A stretch of 64,000 bases of DNA. Source: Actinomycetota bacterium. GTDB lineage: Bacteria > Actinomycetota > Thermoleophilia > Solirubrobacterales > 70-9. Position 1 is the first letter of the stretch, and each line of letters starts with the position of its first letter. This document shows, piece after piece, positions 45,385 through 54,704 of the stretch. The position numbers and the translations under genes were made by a program. The DNA is taken from positions 23,310-87,309 of the forward strand of contig JAFDWB010000016.1 of assembly GCA_018268675.1 (NCBI GenBank), read 5' to 3'. Under the pieces are notes generated by a model. That model saw nothing but the letters and a program-made list of their open reading frames with translations, searched no databases and had not been told where the DNA came from.

Positions 45385-46890
45385 TCAGTACTGGATGCAG
45401 ATGGACTTAGACTCTAGATAGAGGTCGAATCCTTCCCGGCCGAGCTCGCGGCCCCAGCCGGACTGCTTGTAGCCCCCGAAGGGCAGAGCGGCGTCAACGA
45501 TGTTGTACGTATTGACCCAGACAGTGCCGGCCTGTAGCGCATCACTGACCCTCAGCGCGCGCGAGACATCGCGCGTCCAGACGCCGGCGGCCAGGCCGAA
45601 TATCGAGTCATTTGCCAGTTGAAGGACATCGTCTAGATCGCTGAAGGGGATGGCAGCGACGACAGGGCCGAAGATCTCCTCTCGGACCATGCGCATCGAA
45701 GGCTCGGCGTCTACCATGACGGTCGGCTCGACGAAGTACCCCTTGTCACGGACGCGACCACCGCCGGTGATTACTGTGGCCCCCTCCTCCAGTCCTGAGT
45801 CCACGTAGCCCAGCACTCGGGTCAGCTGTTGATCGGAGATCAGCGGGCCCATTTCGGTGGCGTCTTCCAAACCTTCGCCCAGCTTTATCGCCTTCGCGGC
45901 GTCGGAGACTCCCTGGACAACTGCGTCATACACCTTCTCGTGCACGAACAGACGCGACCCTGCCGTACATGACTGGCCGTGATTGAAGAAGATCGCACTG
46001 GCAGCGCCGGGGATGGCGATATCAAGGTCGGCGTCATCAAGCACGATTGCGGGCGACTTGCCCCCAAGCTCGAGGGACACCTTCTTCAGGTCTTGCCCAG
46101 CTGCCTCCACGATCGACTTTCCCACGTCCGTGGACCCAGTAAAAGCCACCTTGGCGACATTTGGGTGCCTCACCAAAGCGGCGCCCGCCGTCTCGCCGTA
46201 TCCAGTCACGATGTTGACGACACCATTCGGGAACCCCGCCTCCTGCACGAGCTCTCCTAGACGCAGAGCTGAAAGAGGCGTCTGCTCGGCGGGCTTCAGG
46301 ACGATCGTGCATCCGGCCGCCAGGGCCGGAGCCACCTTCCAGGCCGCCATCATCAGCGGAAAGTTCCACGGAATGATCTGGCCGACAACTCCGACGGGCT
46401 CCCGCTTGACAACCGCGAGGAAGTTCGCATCGGAAATCGGCTGCCGTGAGAGACTGCCGGCCTTGCCGTCAAGCTTGGTCACCCAACCTGCCATGTACCG
46501 GAAGGTGTCGATGGCGATCTCGACATCCGCCGCGCGGGCGACCAGGTGCGGCTTTCCATTATCGAGCGCTTCGAGTTGGGCGAATTCGTCCGCGTGAGCT
46601 TCGATCAGGTCGGAGAGAGTCCAGATCAGTCGGGCCCGGTCAGCACCGCTCATCCTTCGCCACGGCCCCTCCTCGAAGGCCCGCTTCGCGGCCTGTACCG
46701 CTCGATCGATGTCCTCGATGCGACCCTCTGCAACGTCACAGATACGCTCCGCCGTGGCGGGGTTGAGGACCTCGAGGCGTCCGCCCTCCGCGGATTCGAC
46801 CCACTGGCCGTCGATAAGTAGTCCTAAACGTTTTTGGACAAAGCTTCTGATGGTTGGGGATAGACGCTCGTCGGTCTCAATTACACTCAT
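45385..46890 (-). CDS. NAD(P)-dependent aldehyde dehydrogenase
   Basis: A 501-residue protein with the complete ALDH signature: PWNFPLMMAAWKVAPALAAG, KPAEQTPLSAL, the Glu motif LELGGKSPA, the catalytic Cys in FNHGQSCTAGSRLFVHEK and EIFGPVVAAIPF. It should oxidise the aldehyde released by the monooxygenase/hydrolase steps to the acid that the ligase activates. It is in the leftward operon, 17 bases after the EthD-like gene. Confidence 0.92.
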   Translation of the reverse strand: MSVIETDERLSPTIRSFVQKRLGLLIDGQWVESAEGGRLEVLNPATAERICDVAEGRIEDIDRAVQAAKRAFEEGPWRRMSGADRARLIWTLSDLIEAHADEFAQLEALDNGKPHLVARAADVEIAIDTFRYMAGWVTKLDGKAGSLSRQPISDANFLAVVKREPVGVVGQIIPWNFPLMMAAWKVAPALAAGCTIVLKPAEQTPLSALRLGELVQEAGFPNGVVNIVTGYGETAGAALVRHPNVAKVAFTGSTDVGKSIVEAAGQDLKKVSLELGGKSPAIVLDDADLDIAIPGAASAIFFNHGQSCTAGSRLFVHEKVYDAVVQGVSDAAKAIKLGEGLEDATEMGPLISDQQLTRVLGYVDSGLEEGATVITGGGRVRDKGYFVEPTVMVDAEPSMRMVREEIFGPVVAAIPFSDLDDVLQLANDSIFGLAAGVWTRDVSRALRVSDALQAGTVWVNTYNIVDAALPFGGYKQSGWGRELGREGFDLYLESKSICIQY

Positions 46891-46907
46891 TATTCCTCCA
46901 GCAGTTA

Positions 46908-47219
46908 TTACGCGGGGTCGGCCGTAACGGTCAACAGCACGACACTCACTCCATGCTCTGACTCGACCCGTTGACCGTCCGCCAGCACCTTGGCCAACTC
47001 AGGCGAGGTAAGGGCTCCGTCGAGATCATCCTGGCTGTCAAAGATCAGCTCCGCGACACGGTAGAACGCGGCGTCGTCGGCGCTGGCACGAAAAGTCTTC
47101 AGTTCGCGCATTCCGGGCACGCCAGCACTTTCGGCGAGCGGTATATGGCGACCGAAATAGTCGCTCTCAAACGCCTCTACGTCGGCGGGGCGTGACCATA
47201 GGGCTATTGCCTTGACCAT
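46908..47219 (-). CDS. EthD-domain protein
   Basis: A 103-residue ferredoxin-like dimeric-barrel protein: MVKAIALWSRPADVEAFESD, YFGRHIPLAES, and a central DDAAFYRVAELIFDSQDDLDGALTSPEL. EthD-type proteins accompany oxidative degradation clusters, where they are required but their mechanism is not well known. It is in the leftward operon between the hydrolase and the aldehyde dehydrogenase. Confidence 0.85.
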   Translation of the reverse strand: MVKAIALWSRPADVEAFESDYFGRHIPLAESAGVPGMRELKTFRASADDAAFYRVAELIFDSQDDLDGALTSPELAKVLADGQRVESEHGVSVVLLTVTADPA

Positions 47220-47241
47220 CCCGTACTCCTTTCTGGTGACA

Positions 47242-48048
47242 TCATCTATCGGTCATCTCACTGGTGAACCGACGCACGAGTTCGACAAAGCGCTCCGGCT
47301 CCTCGAAAAACGGCATGTGACCACTGTCCTCAAACTCAACGGTCGTACAATTCGGCAGCATCTCGGCGAGCGCCGACGTGGCGCCAGCCGGAACGAAACC
47401 ATCGTTGGCGCCACGGACAACGCAAGTCGGAACATCAATCTGCCCCAAGACCTCTCGCAGGTCTTCCTGGATGAGCGCCTCGAGACAGGCCAGACTCGAC
47501 CACGAGGGGGTCTTCATCGAGAGGCTCCACAACCAGTCCAAGACGACGTCAGACGTATCGCGGTGAAGCGATTGCTCGATCACCCACCTCCGATAATCTG
47601 GCCTTTCGGTCCGCTCCCGCTCCATCAGCCCTCGGACTGCGTCCTCTGGCAGCCCGGCGTCAAAATTGGGGCTGGAGGTGAACTTCGGGGCCGCAGGTCC
47701 AGCCAGAAGCAGTCGACTGGGTTTCTGGGACTCGCTCGCGTAACGTAACGCGATGGCCGCTCCCAAGGACCATCCCACCAGAGTGAAACGCTCTAGCTGC
47801 AGGGCATCGACCACTGCGCCGACGTCACGGGCGTGACTTCCGTAGTCGTATCCCGTTGCCGGCTTGTCCGAGGAGCCGTGGCCACGAAGATCGACACCGA
47901 CGACGTCGAAGGTCGGGGCCAGGTCCGTCACGATCCTGTCCCATACCTCAAGGCTGAAGTTGATGCCGGGGAGTAGGACTATCGACGGACCAGAGCCCCA
48001 CCGTTCATAGGCGATACGTGTCCCATCGAAGCTCTCGACGTACTTCAT
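47242..48048 (-). CDS. Alpha/beta hydrolase
   Basis: A 268-residue protein of the alpha/beta fold. It has the nucleophile elbow GWSLGAA (Ser ~97), the oxyanion loop LPGINFSLEVWDRIV, an acidic residue in ANDGFVPAG and the catalytic His in EDSGHMPFFEEPE. It is probably an esterase or lactonase acting on the monooxygenase product, for instance a lactone from a Baeyer-Villiger reaction, or a C-C hydrolase. Overlap with the SnoaL gene is 4 bases. Confidence 0.85.
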   Translation of the reverse strand: MKYVESFDGTRIAYERWGSGPSIVLLPGINFSLEVWDRIVTDLAPTFDVVGVDLRGHGSSDKPATGYDYGSHARDVGAVVDALQLERFTLVGWSLGAAIALRYASESQKPSRLLLAGPAAPKFTSSPNFDAGLPEDAVRGLMERERTERPDYRRWVIEQSLHRDTSDVVLDWLWSLSMKTPSWSSLACLEALIQEDLREVLGQIDVPTCVVRGANDGFVPAGATSALAEMLPNCTTVEFEDSGHMPFFEEPERFVELVRRFTSEMTDR

Positions 48049-48503
48049 CCGACCTCATCCTTACCTGCAAGCTCCGGCAGTGCCTCTGCGAGATCAATCG
48101 CCCGGGACTCGTGATAGTGGATGAGAAGCCACTCTGCTCCTGAACGATTGAAGATCAGAGTGCACCTCACATCGCCGTCGAACGGTTCGGACACTCCTTG
48201 AACACGGAGGTCTGTCGACAGGCGCGTAAACAGAATGGCGATGTCACTACAAACGCTGAGGTCGTGTTCTACCGATTTCCATTCGACGACCGACTCAAGG
48301 ACAGACGGAGCAGCATCCCAGTAGTCGGAAATCTCTTGCCAGGTTCTAAATGGCTGTGGTTGGTCCTCCGGCTGGTACACCAAATGGTCGAAGTCCTGTT
48401 TCCACAGAGACTTCATACCCGCGACATCGATCTGTCGCCAAGCCTCCTGCCATGCTTCGAAGGCAGCGAGTACACCATTTTCCGAATCAGTCATGGACAG
48501 CAC
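48045..48503 (-). CDS. SnoaL/NTF2-like protein
   Basis: A 152-residue alpha+beta barrel protein: FEAWQEAWRQIDVAGMKSLW, FDHLVYQPEDQPQPFRTWQEI, then strands with DIAILFTRLSTDLRVQG and EWLLIHYHESRAI. The layout is of the SnoaL/DUF4440 type, which includes small cyclases, isomerases and ligand-binding proteins. It probably acts on a pathway intermediate. It overlaps the hydrolase gene by 4 bases. Confidence 0.7.
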   Translation of the reverse strand: MLSMTDSENGVLAAFEAWQEAWRQIDVAGMKSLWKQDFDHLVYQPEDQPQPFRTWQEISDYWDAAPSVLESVVEWKSVEHDLSVCSDIAILFTRLSTDLRVQGVSEPFDGDVRCTLIFNRSGAEWLLIHYHESRAIDLAEALPELAGKDEVG

Positions 48504-48526
48504 ACCTTTCCTTCGTGATCAAACGG

Positions 48527-49894
48527 TCAGTCGGCAACCCCGAGAGACGCCTGCTCGGCGATCTCTGGAGGAGCCCAATTTGCGATGTCTAGACCGGTCT
48601 CATCGACTTTCTGATCGACGGCGATGCCGATCGTCTTCTCGGTGCCCAGGATCGTGATGAATGCAGTGACCAAACCGACGAGCACGGTCGCCCCAACCCC
48701 AGCCAGTTGCCACCATGGCGTTATCTGCGCGTGACCCGCGACGTAACCCGGCTTTCCACCGAAGTAACCGCCCGTTTCTACGTGCCATCCGACAAATCCG
48801 GCCATCACCGCGCCATAGATGCCCACTCCCAGAGTGAGCGGAACGATCTTTTCGTCCGTGATGCCCAAGGTAGAACGAACCGCTCTGGACGTCAGAGCGG
48901 CGGCGGCGGGAGCGAAGAGCGCCACCAGCCCGATCGACCAAGGGTGACCTACGTCGAACATGGCGGTACCCGAAAGGTATCCCGCGATAGGTCCGATGAG
49001 TACCCAGACGGGGTTTCGGGTCCGGTAGCTGACTATGCCGCCTCCGATGGCTCCGGCGAACGCTGCCACCACGACGTTCGTGAGGACCAATCCGAACCCA
49101 CTTGGCGTGGTGGAGATCCCGAAGAAGCCTTCTTCGGGCGAGATGATCCCGCACGCCGGGACGAACGCACATACCCCCACAATCACCAGCATCGCGGCGG
49201 CTGCCAGGAGAGGTGGATTGACCGCATGCTCCTCCTCCGCGGCCTCGTCGTCGATTCGACCCTCCCGCTCCCGCACCTTCTTGACTCGCCACAGAAGTAC
49301 CGTGGCCCACGTCCCGACGAGAATGTAGAAGCCAAAGATGCCGACGAAGTCATGGGTGCCCCGATTGCTCAGCAGCCCTGCCGAACCCCAGGTCAAGTAC
49401 CAGACGAATGGGGTGACAAGTCCGCAGAGGACGACCACCATCACGACCATCGACTTCAGCTTTACTTTTTCGATGGCCGCGCTGTGAAAAAGGCCGGCAA
49501 CGAATGCGCCCGCTACTACAAAGAAGGCCGCGTAGACCTGGCTCACGTCAGCGAGAGGGGTCGTTTCGGGGTTGATTGACCCGGCGAAATGATTCAGGTT
49601 TCCGCTGAAGAACCACCAGTGTTCGATAGCGCTACCAAATGCGTCAGGGACTCCCAAGGCGGTATAGAACTGCCACTCCCAGATGCCATATCCGACCCCG
49701 AGGATGGCAAGTCCGCCGACCCCCATGAGGACGATCTTCTCCGTCATCGTTGACATCGCATTCTTGGCACGTGCCAGCCCGCCGTCCAATAGCAGCAACC
49801 CGACGATGGCGATCACTACGCCGATCACCCCTACCCAGTAGATCGCCGAGACCAGCATGACGTTCGTCGAGACTTGTTCCCCAAATATGTGCAT
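48527..49894 (-). CDS. Divergent Amt/Mep/Rh-like channel lacking the twin histidines
   Basis: 455 residues from ATG 49894, with GAGGGGG upstream; a further ATG at 49912 is in frame. About eleven hydrophobic segments are visible. The ends (GTEKTIGIAVDQKVDETGLDIANW) and the helices around 290-365 match ammonium transporters. At the two conserved pore histidine positions this protein appears to have Tyr190 (FGFYILVG, for GVVHLVG) and Thr354 (VPLTLGVGIYG, for AVHGVAGIWG). It may carry another small molecule or be a sensor. It is the first gene of the leftward oxidation operon. Confidence 0.65.
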   Translation of the reverse strand: MHIFGEQVSTNVMLVSAIYWVGVIGVVIAIVGLLLLDGGLARAKNAMSTMTEKIVLMGVGGLAILGVGYGIWEWQFYTALGVPDAFGSAIEHWWFFSGNLNHFAGSINPETTPLADVSQVYAAFFVVAGAFVAGLFHSAAIEKVKLKSMVVMVVVLCGLVTPFVWYLTWGSAGLLSNRGTHDFVGIFGFYILVGTWATVLLWRVKKVREREGRIDDEAAEEEHAVNPPLLAAAAMLVIVGVCAFVPACGIISPEEGFFGISTTPSGFGLVLTNVVVAAFAGAIGGGIVSYRTRNPVWVLIGPIAGYLSGTAMFDVGHPWSIGLVALFAPAAAALTSRAVRSTLGITDEKIVPLTLGVGIYGAVMAGFVGWHVETGGYFGGKPGYVAGHAQITPWWQLAGVGATVLVGLVTAFITILGTEKTIGIAVDQKVDETGLDIANWAPPEIAEQASLGVAD

Positions 49895-49975
49895 TAAGGC
49901 CCCCTCAGGCACCCGGCGTCGAGTCGAATGATTGATTCCAACGCTTCTTGATCATCGGACCGATCAACAGGCGGC

Positions 49976-49994
49976 CCGACTGACTTGTCGGTAC
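49976..49994. promoter_or_regulatory. Operator CCGACTGACTTGTCGGTAC (site E) between amt-like and ribBA
   Basis: A dyad CCGAC-N6-GTCGG with TAC tail, matching site D near tetR 2. It lies in the 240-bp divergent gap; ATCGGACCGATC just left (49955-49966) and GTCGGACCGG just right (50001-50010) may be additional half sites. It could jointly control the leftward oxidation operon and the rightward flavin-supply operon. Confidence 0.65.
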
Positions 49995-50135
49995 AATAGG
50001 GTCGGACCGGGAGGCTGTCAAGCAGGCGAACGACCCCGGTTGCCGGGAGGCGCGAATCACGCGGTCCGCACGGCATATGGCTTCGCCGCCACGAATCGCC
50101 CAAGCAAATTCCTCGACGCAGACAGAGGTGATGAG

Positions 50136-51359
50136 GTGTCCGCAGAAAAAGTGATCGAACGGGTGCGGGAAGGCGGCGTGGCAATCGTCACCGACGATCC
50201 AGGCCGCGAGAACGAGGGCGACCTCATCATGGCTGCGGATGCAGTCACGCCAGACAAGATCGGCTTCTTCCTTCAGCACACCTCCGGCGTGATCTGCGTA
50301 GCCCTGGACAGGGAGCGCTGCGAAGAGTTGCGCCTTCCTCTGATGATCGGCCGCAACACCGAGGCTCAGGGCACGGCCTTCACGGTTTCCACCGATGCGT
50401 CGACGGGCATCACGACCGGGATCTCTGCCGATGATCGGGCCCGGACGATCCAGCTTCTCTCTAGCCCGGAAAGCACGTACGAGGACTTCGATCGCCCGGG
50501 GCACGTCTTTCCATTGCAGGCTCGGCGCGGGGGGGTCTTGAAGCGGTCCGGACACACCGAGGCCGCCCTCGACGTGGCGCGGCTGGCCGGCCACAGCTCG
50601 GCCGGTGTCCTCTGCGAGGTCACGGCCGAGAACAAGAGGCAGATGGCCGATGCCACCGAACTGCGGGCGCTCGCCGCGCGGCACGATCTGCCGAGCTGCT
50701 CAATCGTTGATCTTGTGAGTTATCGCTATCAACGTGAGCGCTTGGTGGAGCTATGTTCGACCACGCGAATCCGAACCGCGCATGGGATCTTCACATGTCA
50801 CGCGTGGCGCTCGCTGACCGACGGCTCGGAGCATCTGGCGCTGGTATGTGGTCATGTTGAAACCGCGGAACCGGTCTTGGTCAGGATGCATAGTGAGTGC
50901 CTTACGGGCGATGTCTTCGGATCCGAGCGCTGCGACTGTGGGACCCAACTCGATGACGCGATGCGACGGATCGCCGGGGAGGGCCGAGGGGTCGTCGTCT
51001 ATCTTCGCGGACACGAGGGACGAGGGATCGGTCTTGCCCACAAGATCGCGGCCTACAACCTGCAAGAGGCCGGTCACGATACGGTCGACGCAAATCTTCT
51101 TCTGGGCCTACCAGTCGATGACCGCGAGTACGGAATCGGCGCTCAGATCATCGCTGGGCTTGGTGTCCGTGAGATACGCCTGATGACCAACAACCCGGCC
51201 AAGTATGCGTCGTTGGCCGGCTACGGGTTGGAGATCGTCGAGCGAGTAGCGCTGCCAACGCGGGTCACCGCCGATAACCTCGATTACCTACGCGTGAAGC
51301 GCGATCGCATGGGCCATCTAATTGCATCCGATGCGCTACCGAAGACTGGACACTCATGA
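50136..51359 (+). CDS. ribBA: Bifunctional RibBA: DHBP synthase and GTP cyclohydrolase II
   Basis: A 407-residue protein from GTG 50136. Residues ~1-200 are Rib[12 protein letters not shown] (~21-31), [11 protein letters not shown] and VLCEV. Residues ~205-400 are RibA: the zinc ligands C255, C266 and C268 in [28 protein letters not shown] and [10 protein letters not shown]. It makes the pyrimidine and dihydroxybutanone precursors of riboflavin. Its place in front of the flavin reductase, divergent from the monooxygenase operon, suggests a pathway-dedicated copy that raises FMN supply. Confidence 0.92.
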   Translation: MSAEKVIERVREGGVAIVTDDPGRENEGDLIMAADAVTPDKIGFFLQHTSGVICVALDRERCEELRLPLMIGRNTEAQGTAFTVSTDASTGITTGISADDRARTIQLLSSPESTYEDFDRPGHVFPLQARRGGVLKRSGHTEAALDVARLAGHSSAGVLCEVTAENKRQMADATELRALAARHDLPSCSIVDLVSYRYQRERLVELCSTTRIRTAHGIFTCHAWRSLTDGSEHLALVCGHVETAEPVLVRMHSECLTGDVFGSERCDCGTQLDDAMRRIAGEGRGVVVYLRGHEGRGIGLAHKIAAYNLQEAGHDTVDANLLLGLPVDDREYGIGAQIIAGLGVREIRLMTNNPAKYASLAGYGLEIVERVALPTRVTADNLDYLRVKRDRMGHLIASDALPKTGHS

Positions 51360-52201
51360 TCCTCGAGATTGACCTCCGCAACCCCGCTCCGCAGCCGAAC
51401 TTGGTCGATCCGGCAAACTTCCGCGCCTTTCACGCCGCGGTCGCGACCGACGATTCCAGCCCGGCTTGGAGCGAGTTGCAAGGTGCTCTAGCTGGATTCG
51501 CCAAGGTCGACCCATCGGGCGGGAGGATCTTCATCGAGGCCGGGGCTCTGGAGAAGTTGGCCGGCGACCTGTCGTCCGACCCCTCATGGCGTGACGGGTT
51601 CTCGGCGATGCTGGTCTACGCCGAGAAAAAGGGCTGGCTGGACGATGCGGGCCGGGTCGCCGCGCATGTCGAGTGGGAGTTCATCATCCCGATCGAGCCG
51701 GAGGCCTTTCGACATGTCCTCGGTCATTTTCCCACGGGCGTGACGGTCCTGACCGCGTGGGAAAGGGGCACGCCGATAGGGATGACGTGCAATTCCTTTA
51801 CGTCCGTGTCGCTCGATCCGCCTTTGATCGCGGTCTGCCCAGCCAAGTCCTCGCAGACGTGGCCGAAGATTCGCGATGCCGGACGGTTCATTCTCCATCT
51901 CATGCCCGTTGCTCATGAGGAGATGGCGCAGAAGTTCGCGCAGAGAGACGCAGACCGGTTCGTATCGGTGAGTCATCGCGCGACCGTCGCAGGCCCGGCA
52001 CTGGACGATGCCCTCGCCTGGATCTACTGCTCCGTGGTGGACGAGCACGACGCCGGGGACCACACCATCGTGGTCGCCGAAGTGGTCCGCCTCGAGGGCG
52101 GCGGTGGAGGACCGCAGCCGCTGGTCTTCTACCGCGGCAATTACGGCACTTTCGTCCCCTCGACGGAGCCTCACGCGCCGGATGGGCCGAGAGTCAGATG
52201 A
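51356..52201 (+). CDS. Flavin reductase with long N-terminal extension
   Basis: A 281-residue protein, ATGA-coupled to ribBA. Residues ~120-275 are the flavin reductase domain: FRHVLGHFPTGVTVLTAWER, GMTCNSFTSVSLDPPLIAVC, and a C-terminal GDHTIVVAEVVRLE and PLVFYRGNYGTF. It reduces FMN with NAD(P)H for the LLM monooxygenase. The first ~115 residues (FRAFHAAVATDDSSPAWSEL and onwards) have no recognised family and are absent in simple HpaC-type reductases (~160-180 residues). They could contact the oxygenase. Confidence 0.85.
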   Translation: MILEIDLRNPAPQPNLVDPANFRAFHAAVATDDSSPAWSELQGALAGFAKVDPSGGRIFIEAGALEKLAGDLSSDPSWRDGFSAMLVYAEKKGWLDDAGRVAAHVEWEFIIPIEPEAFRHVLGHFPTGVTVLTAWERGTPIGMTCNSFTSVSLDPPLIAVCPAKSSQTWPKIRDAGRFILHLMPVAHEEMAQKFAQRDADRFVSVSHRATVAGPALDDALAWIYCSVVDEHDAGDHTIVVAEVVRLEGGGGGPQPLVFYRGNYGTFVPSTEPHAPDGPRVR

Positions 52202-52259
52202 GCACGCAGCAGCTATCAATCCGAGTCCGGGCTCTCCTCGCGGCCGGGCACGCTTTCGC

Positions 52260-52982
52260 ATGACCGAGCGGGCTGCCCTCGTTACCGGAGGCTCGTCCGG
52301 TATCGGGCTCGAGATAGCACGGGTGCTCGTTCGACGTGGCTTCGCCGTGACTATCGGCGGGCGCCGGCGCGAGAAGTTGGAGGCAGCAGAGGCGTCGTTG
52401 GCGACCGGAGGAGTGGCTATCGCTTCAGTCGCGGGTGATATATCCGATCCAAAGGTCGTCACGGAGCTCGTCGAGCGGCATCGCAAGGCCCACGGGCGAC
52501 TCGATGTTCTCGTCAATAATGCAGGCCTCGGAATAGGGAGACCGATCGAGGCAATCCGCGACCGCGATGTCGAGTTGCAGTTCGGCGTCAATGTCCGGTC
52601 GGTGATCTTGATGTACCGCGAGGCAGTGCCGCTACTGCGCGAAGCCGCCGCGGAACACCGAAACGCACTGGTGATCAACAACGCCTCGATCGGCGGCAAG
52701 CGCCCCGAGCCCTTGATCTCGGTGTACAGCGCCATGAAGGCGGGGGTGGTTGCCCTGACGGCGGCGATGAACCGCGAGCTTGGTCCCGAAGGAATTAAGT
52801 CGACGGCCCTTTGTCCGGGCTTCGTCGACACGGAGCTGACCGCTTGGACGCGCGACACGGTGCCCCAGGAGGAGATGCTTAGCGTGGACGACGTTGCCAG
52901 CGCCGTCGACTGGCTTTTGTCCACCTCGCCCAACTGCGTGGTCCCGGAGCTCGAGCTGACCAGGCCAGGCGACCGGATGTAG
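52260..52982 (+). CDS. Short-chain dehydrogenase/reductase
   Basis: A 240-residue SDR from ATG 52260. It has TGGSSGIGLEIAR for nucleotide binding, IGGRRREKLE (an NADP-type loop), NNAGLGIG, the catalytic Ser in NNASIGG and YSAMK with Tyr and Lys. It is the last gene of the ribBA operon, 58 bases after the reductase. It probably oxidises or reduces a pathway alcohol or ketone. Confidence 0.88.
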   Translation: MTERAALVTGGSSGIGLEIARVLVRRGFAVTIGGRRREKLEAAEASLATGGVAIASVAGDISDPKVVTELVERHRKAHGRLDVLVNNAGLGIGRPIEAIRDRDVELQFGVNVRSVILMYREAVPLLREAAAEHRNALVINNASIGGKRPEPLISVYSAMKAGVVALTAAMNRELGPEGIKSTALCPGFVDTELTAWTRDTVPQEEMLSVDDVASAVDWLLSTSPNCVVPELELTRPGDRM

Positions 52983-53282
52983 CACGGCCCAGGCCGCGGA
53001 CGTCGAAGCTGGTAGGACATACCCTGGGCCCCTTGGGCTCCCTACGGTGATCCAGTCTTCCACGGTACGGCCCAGCTTCAGACTTCGCCAGGCTGCTTCA
53101 CGGCTTCACCGATCTTGTTGCGGATCGGCGCGAGTTCCTCGCTACCGTCACGGATCACGACCCCGCCGCCCCGACAGAGGAGCGCCCGAATCCTTTGACC
53201 TCGACGATGGCCGCTTGTGGGGTGCACAAATTCGATCTGGCGAGGGTCGCGTCGGCTTAACCGCGAATAGGGTCGCCGCCCC
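52983..53282. other. Gap without a recognised gene
   Basis: Between the SDR stop and the insertion sequence. Open frames here read as shadow sequence without conserved motifs; I see no RNA gene or long dyad. Confidence 0.5.
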
Positions 53283-54400
53283 GGACCCCGATCCGAGGAC
53301 CTCCATTGCTGATTTCGTTCTTCTACCTTGCCTTGCGCAAGCTCATCGGATTGGTCGCCCTCCGCTCGCGCTCCGCCGACTACAAGGAGCTGGAGATCGT
53401 CGTCCTTCGGCACGAGCTCGCCATCCTGCGCCGCCAGGTTCATCGACCCGATCTGCGACCGGCTGATCGGATCTTTCTGGCGGCGGCCGGCCGCCTGCTG
53501 CCGCGATGGCGCTGGTCGGCCTTCTTCGTCACGCCGCAGACCCTGCTTTCCTGGCATCGCCACCTCGTCACCCGCAGCTGGACCTACCCGAGCCGCGGAT
53601 CCGGCCGCCCCCGGGTGGACCCGGCGATCAGGGCGCTCGTCCTGCGGATGGCGCGGGAGAACCCACGCTGGGGATATCGGCGAATCGTCGGTGAGCTGGC
53701 AGGCCTCGGGATCTCGGTCTCGGCGACGACCGTGCGGAAGATCCTCCTCGCCGGCGGGTTGGGTCCGGCTGGGCGTCGGAGCGGTGGCCCTTTCCTGGAG
53801 CGAGTTCATCCGCGCCCAGGCCGAGAGCATGATCGCCTGCGATTTCTTCACCGTCGACACGATCCTCCTACGGCGCATCTATGTCCTCTTCTTCATCGAG
53901 ATCTCGACCCGTCGGGTCCACATCGCCGGTATGACCGAGAACCCCGACGGCGCCTGGGTCGCACAGCAGGCGCGGAACCTCGTCTGGGAGTTCGCGGACC
54001 GTCGGACTCCACCGCGCTTCCTGATCCGCGACAACGACGCCAAGTTCAACGGTGCTTTCGGTGAGGTCCTTCGCGGCGAGGGGATCGGGATCGTCCGCAC
54101 CCCGATCGAAGCGCCGAAGGCGAACGCGATCGCCGAGCGCTTCGTCGGGACCGTGCGGCGAGAGTGCCTGGATTGGCTGTTGATCGCCAACCGTCGCCAC
54201 CTCGAGCGGATCCTGCGGACCTTCGTTGATCATTACAACGGACATCGGCCGCACCGCGCCCTGAACCTCGCGGCGCCGGATCGCGTCAACGTAGTGCCCA
54301 TGCCGGCTATACCACCGACCGTCACCAGGATCGGAAGGCGCGATCGCCTCGGCGGGCTGATCCACGAGTACTCGTTCGCGGCTTGACCGGATGTCGGTCC
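53283..54400 (+). mobile_element. Insertion sequence with rve-type transposase, probable ends
   Basis: The transposase-coding segment is bracketed by a 13-bp imperfect inverted repeat: GGACCCCGATCCG (53283-53295) and CGGATGTCGGTCC (54388-54400), matching at 10 of 13. No obvious target-site duplication was seen, so the ends are provisional. The transposase is of the integrase-core type common in Actinobacteria. Confidence 0.5.
53306..54386 (+). pseudogene. Integrase-core transposase with a frameshift
   Basis: The start (TTG 53306) reads LISFFYLALRKLIGLVALRS, the N-terminal pattern of single-ORF rve transposases, followed by HTH and HRHLVTRSWTYPSRGSGRPR. The catalytic core lies in the next frame: DFFTVDTILLRRIYVLFFIE, RDNDAKFNGAFGEVL and FVGTVRRECLDWLLIANRRH (the Asp/Asp/Glu triad). 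The frames join near 53787-53793 (GGCCCTTTCCTGG), where removing one base would restore one reading. It is a frameshifted pseudogene, or less likely programmed frameshifting. Confidence 0.8.
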
Positions 54401-54704
54401 GGCCCGGCCGCCCAAAGTGAAATCGCCTGATGACCGACGGCCGGCGCGGCGTGCAGATCAACCCTGCCTGCGACCGGCGTCCGGTCCCGGGAACGACGAG
54501 TTCTGCGGCTATATTCAATGGGATACCTCGAATGGCACCGTCTTACTTGCCGGAATCCGAGTTTGCGCACCCCACAGGCATTATCGGCCATCGACGCCGC
54601 CATTCAGATCGAGAAGGAATTCACGCCCCGTCCCGCTTGACCCGTCCGTCCTGCTCCACCGTTCGCGCCTGAAGCGCGGGTTTGAACCTCACTCTGCCCG
54701 ACGC
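54401..54704. other. Gap between the IS and the left island repeat
   Basis: No coding sequence, RNA gene or strong dyad recognised. Base composition is less GC-biased in places (TATATTCAATGGG). Confidence 0.45.

Noticed and set aside
45383..45391. GGTCAGTAC as a fifth TetR site
   Set aside because: It differs from the core by one base and overlaps the aldehyde dehydrogenase stop codon, so chance is as likely.
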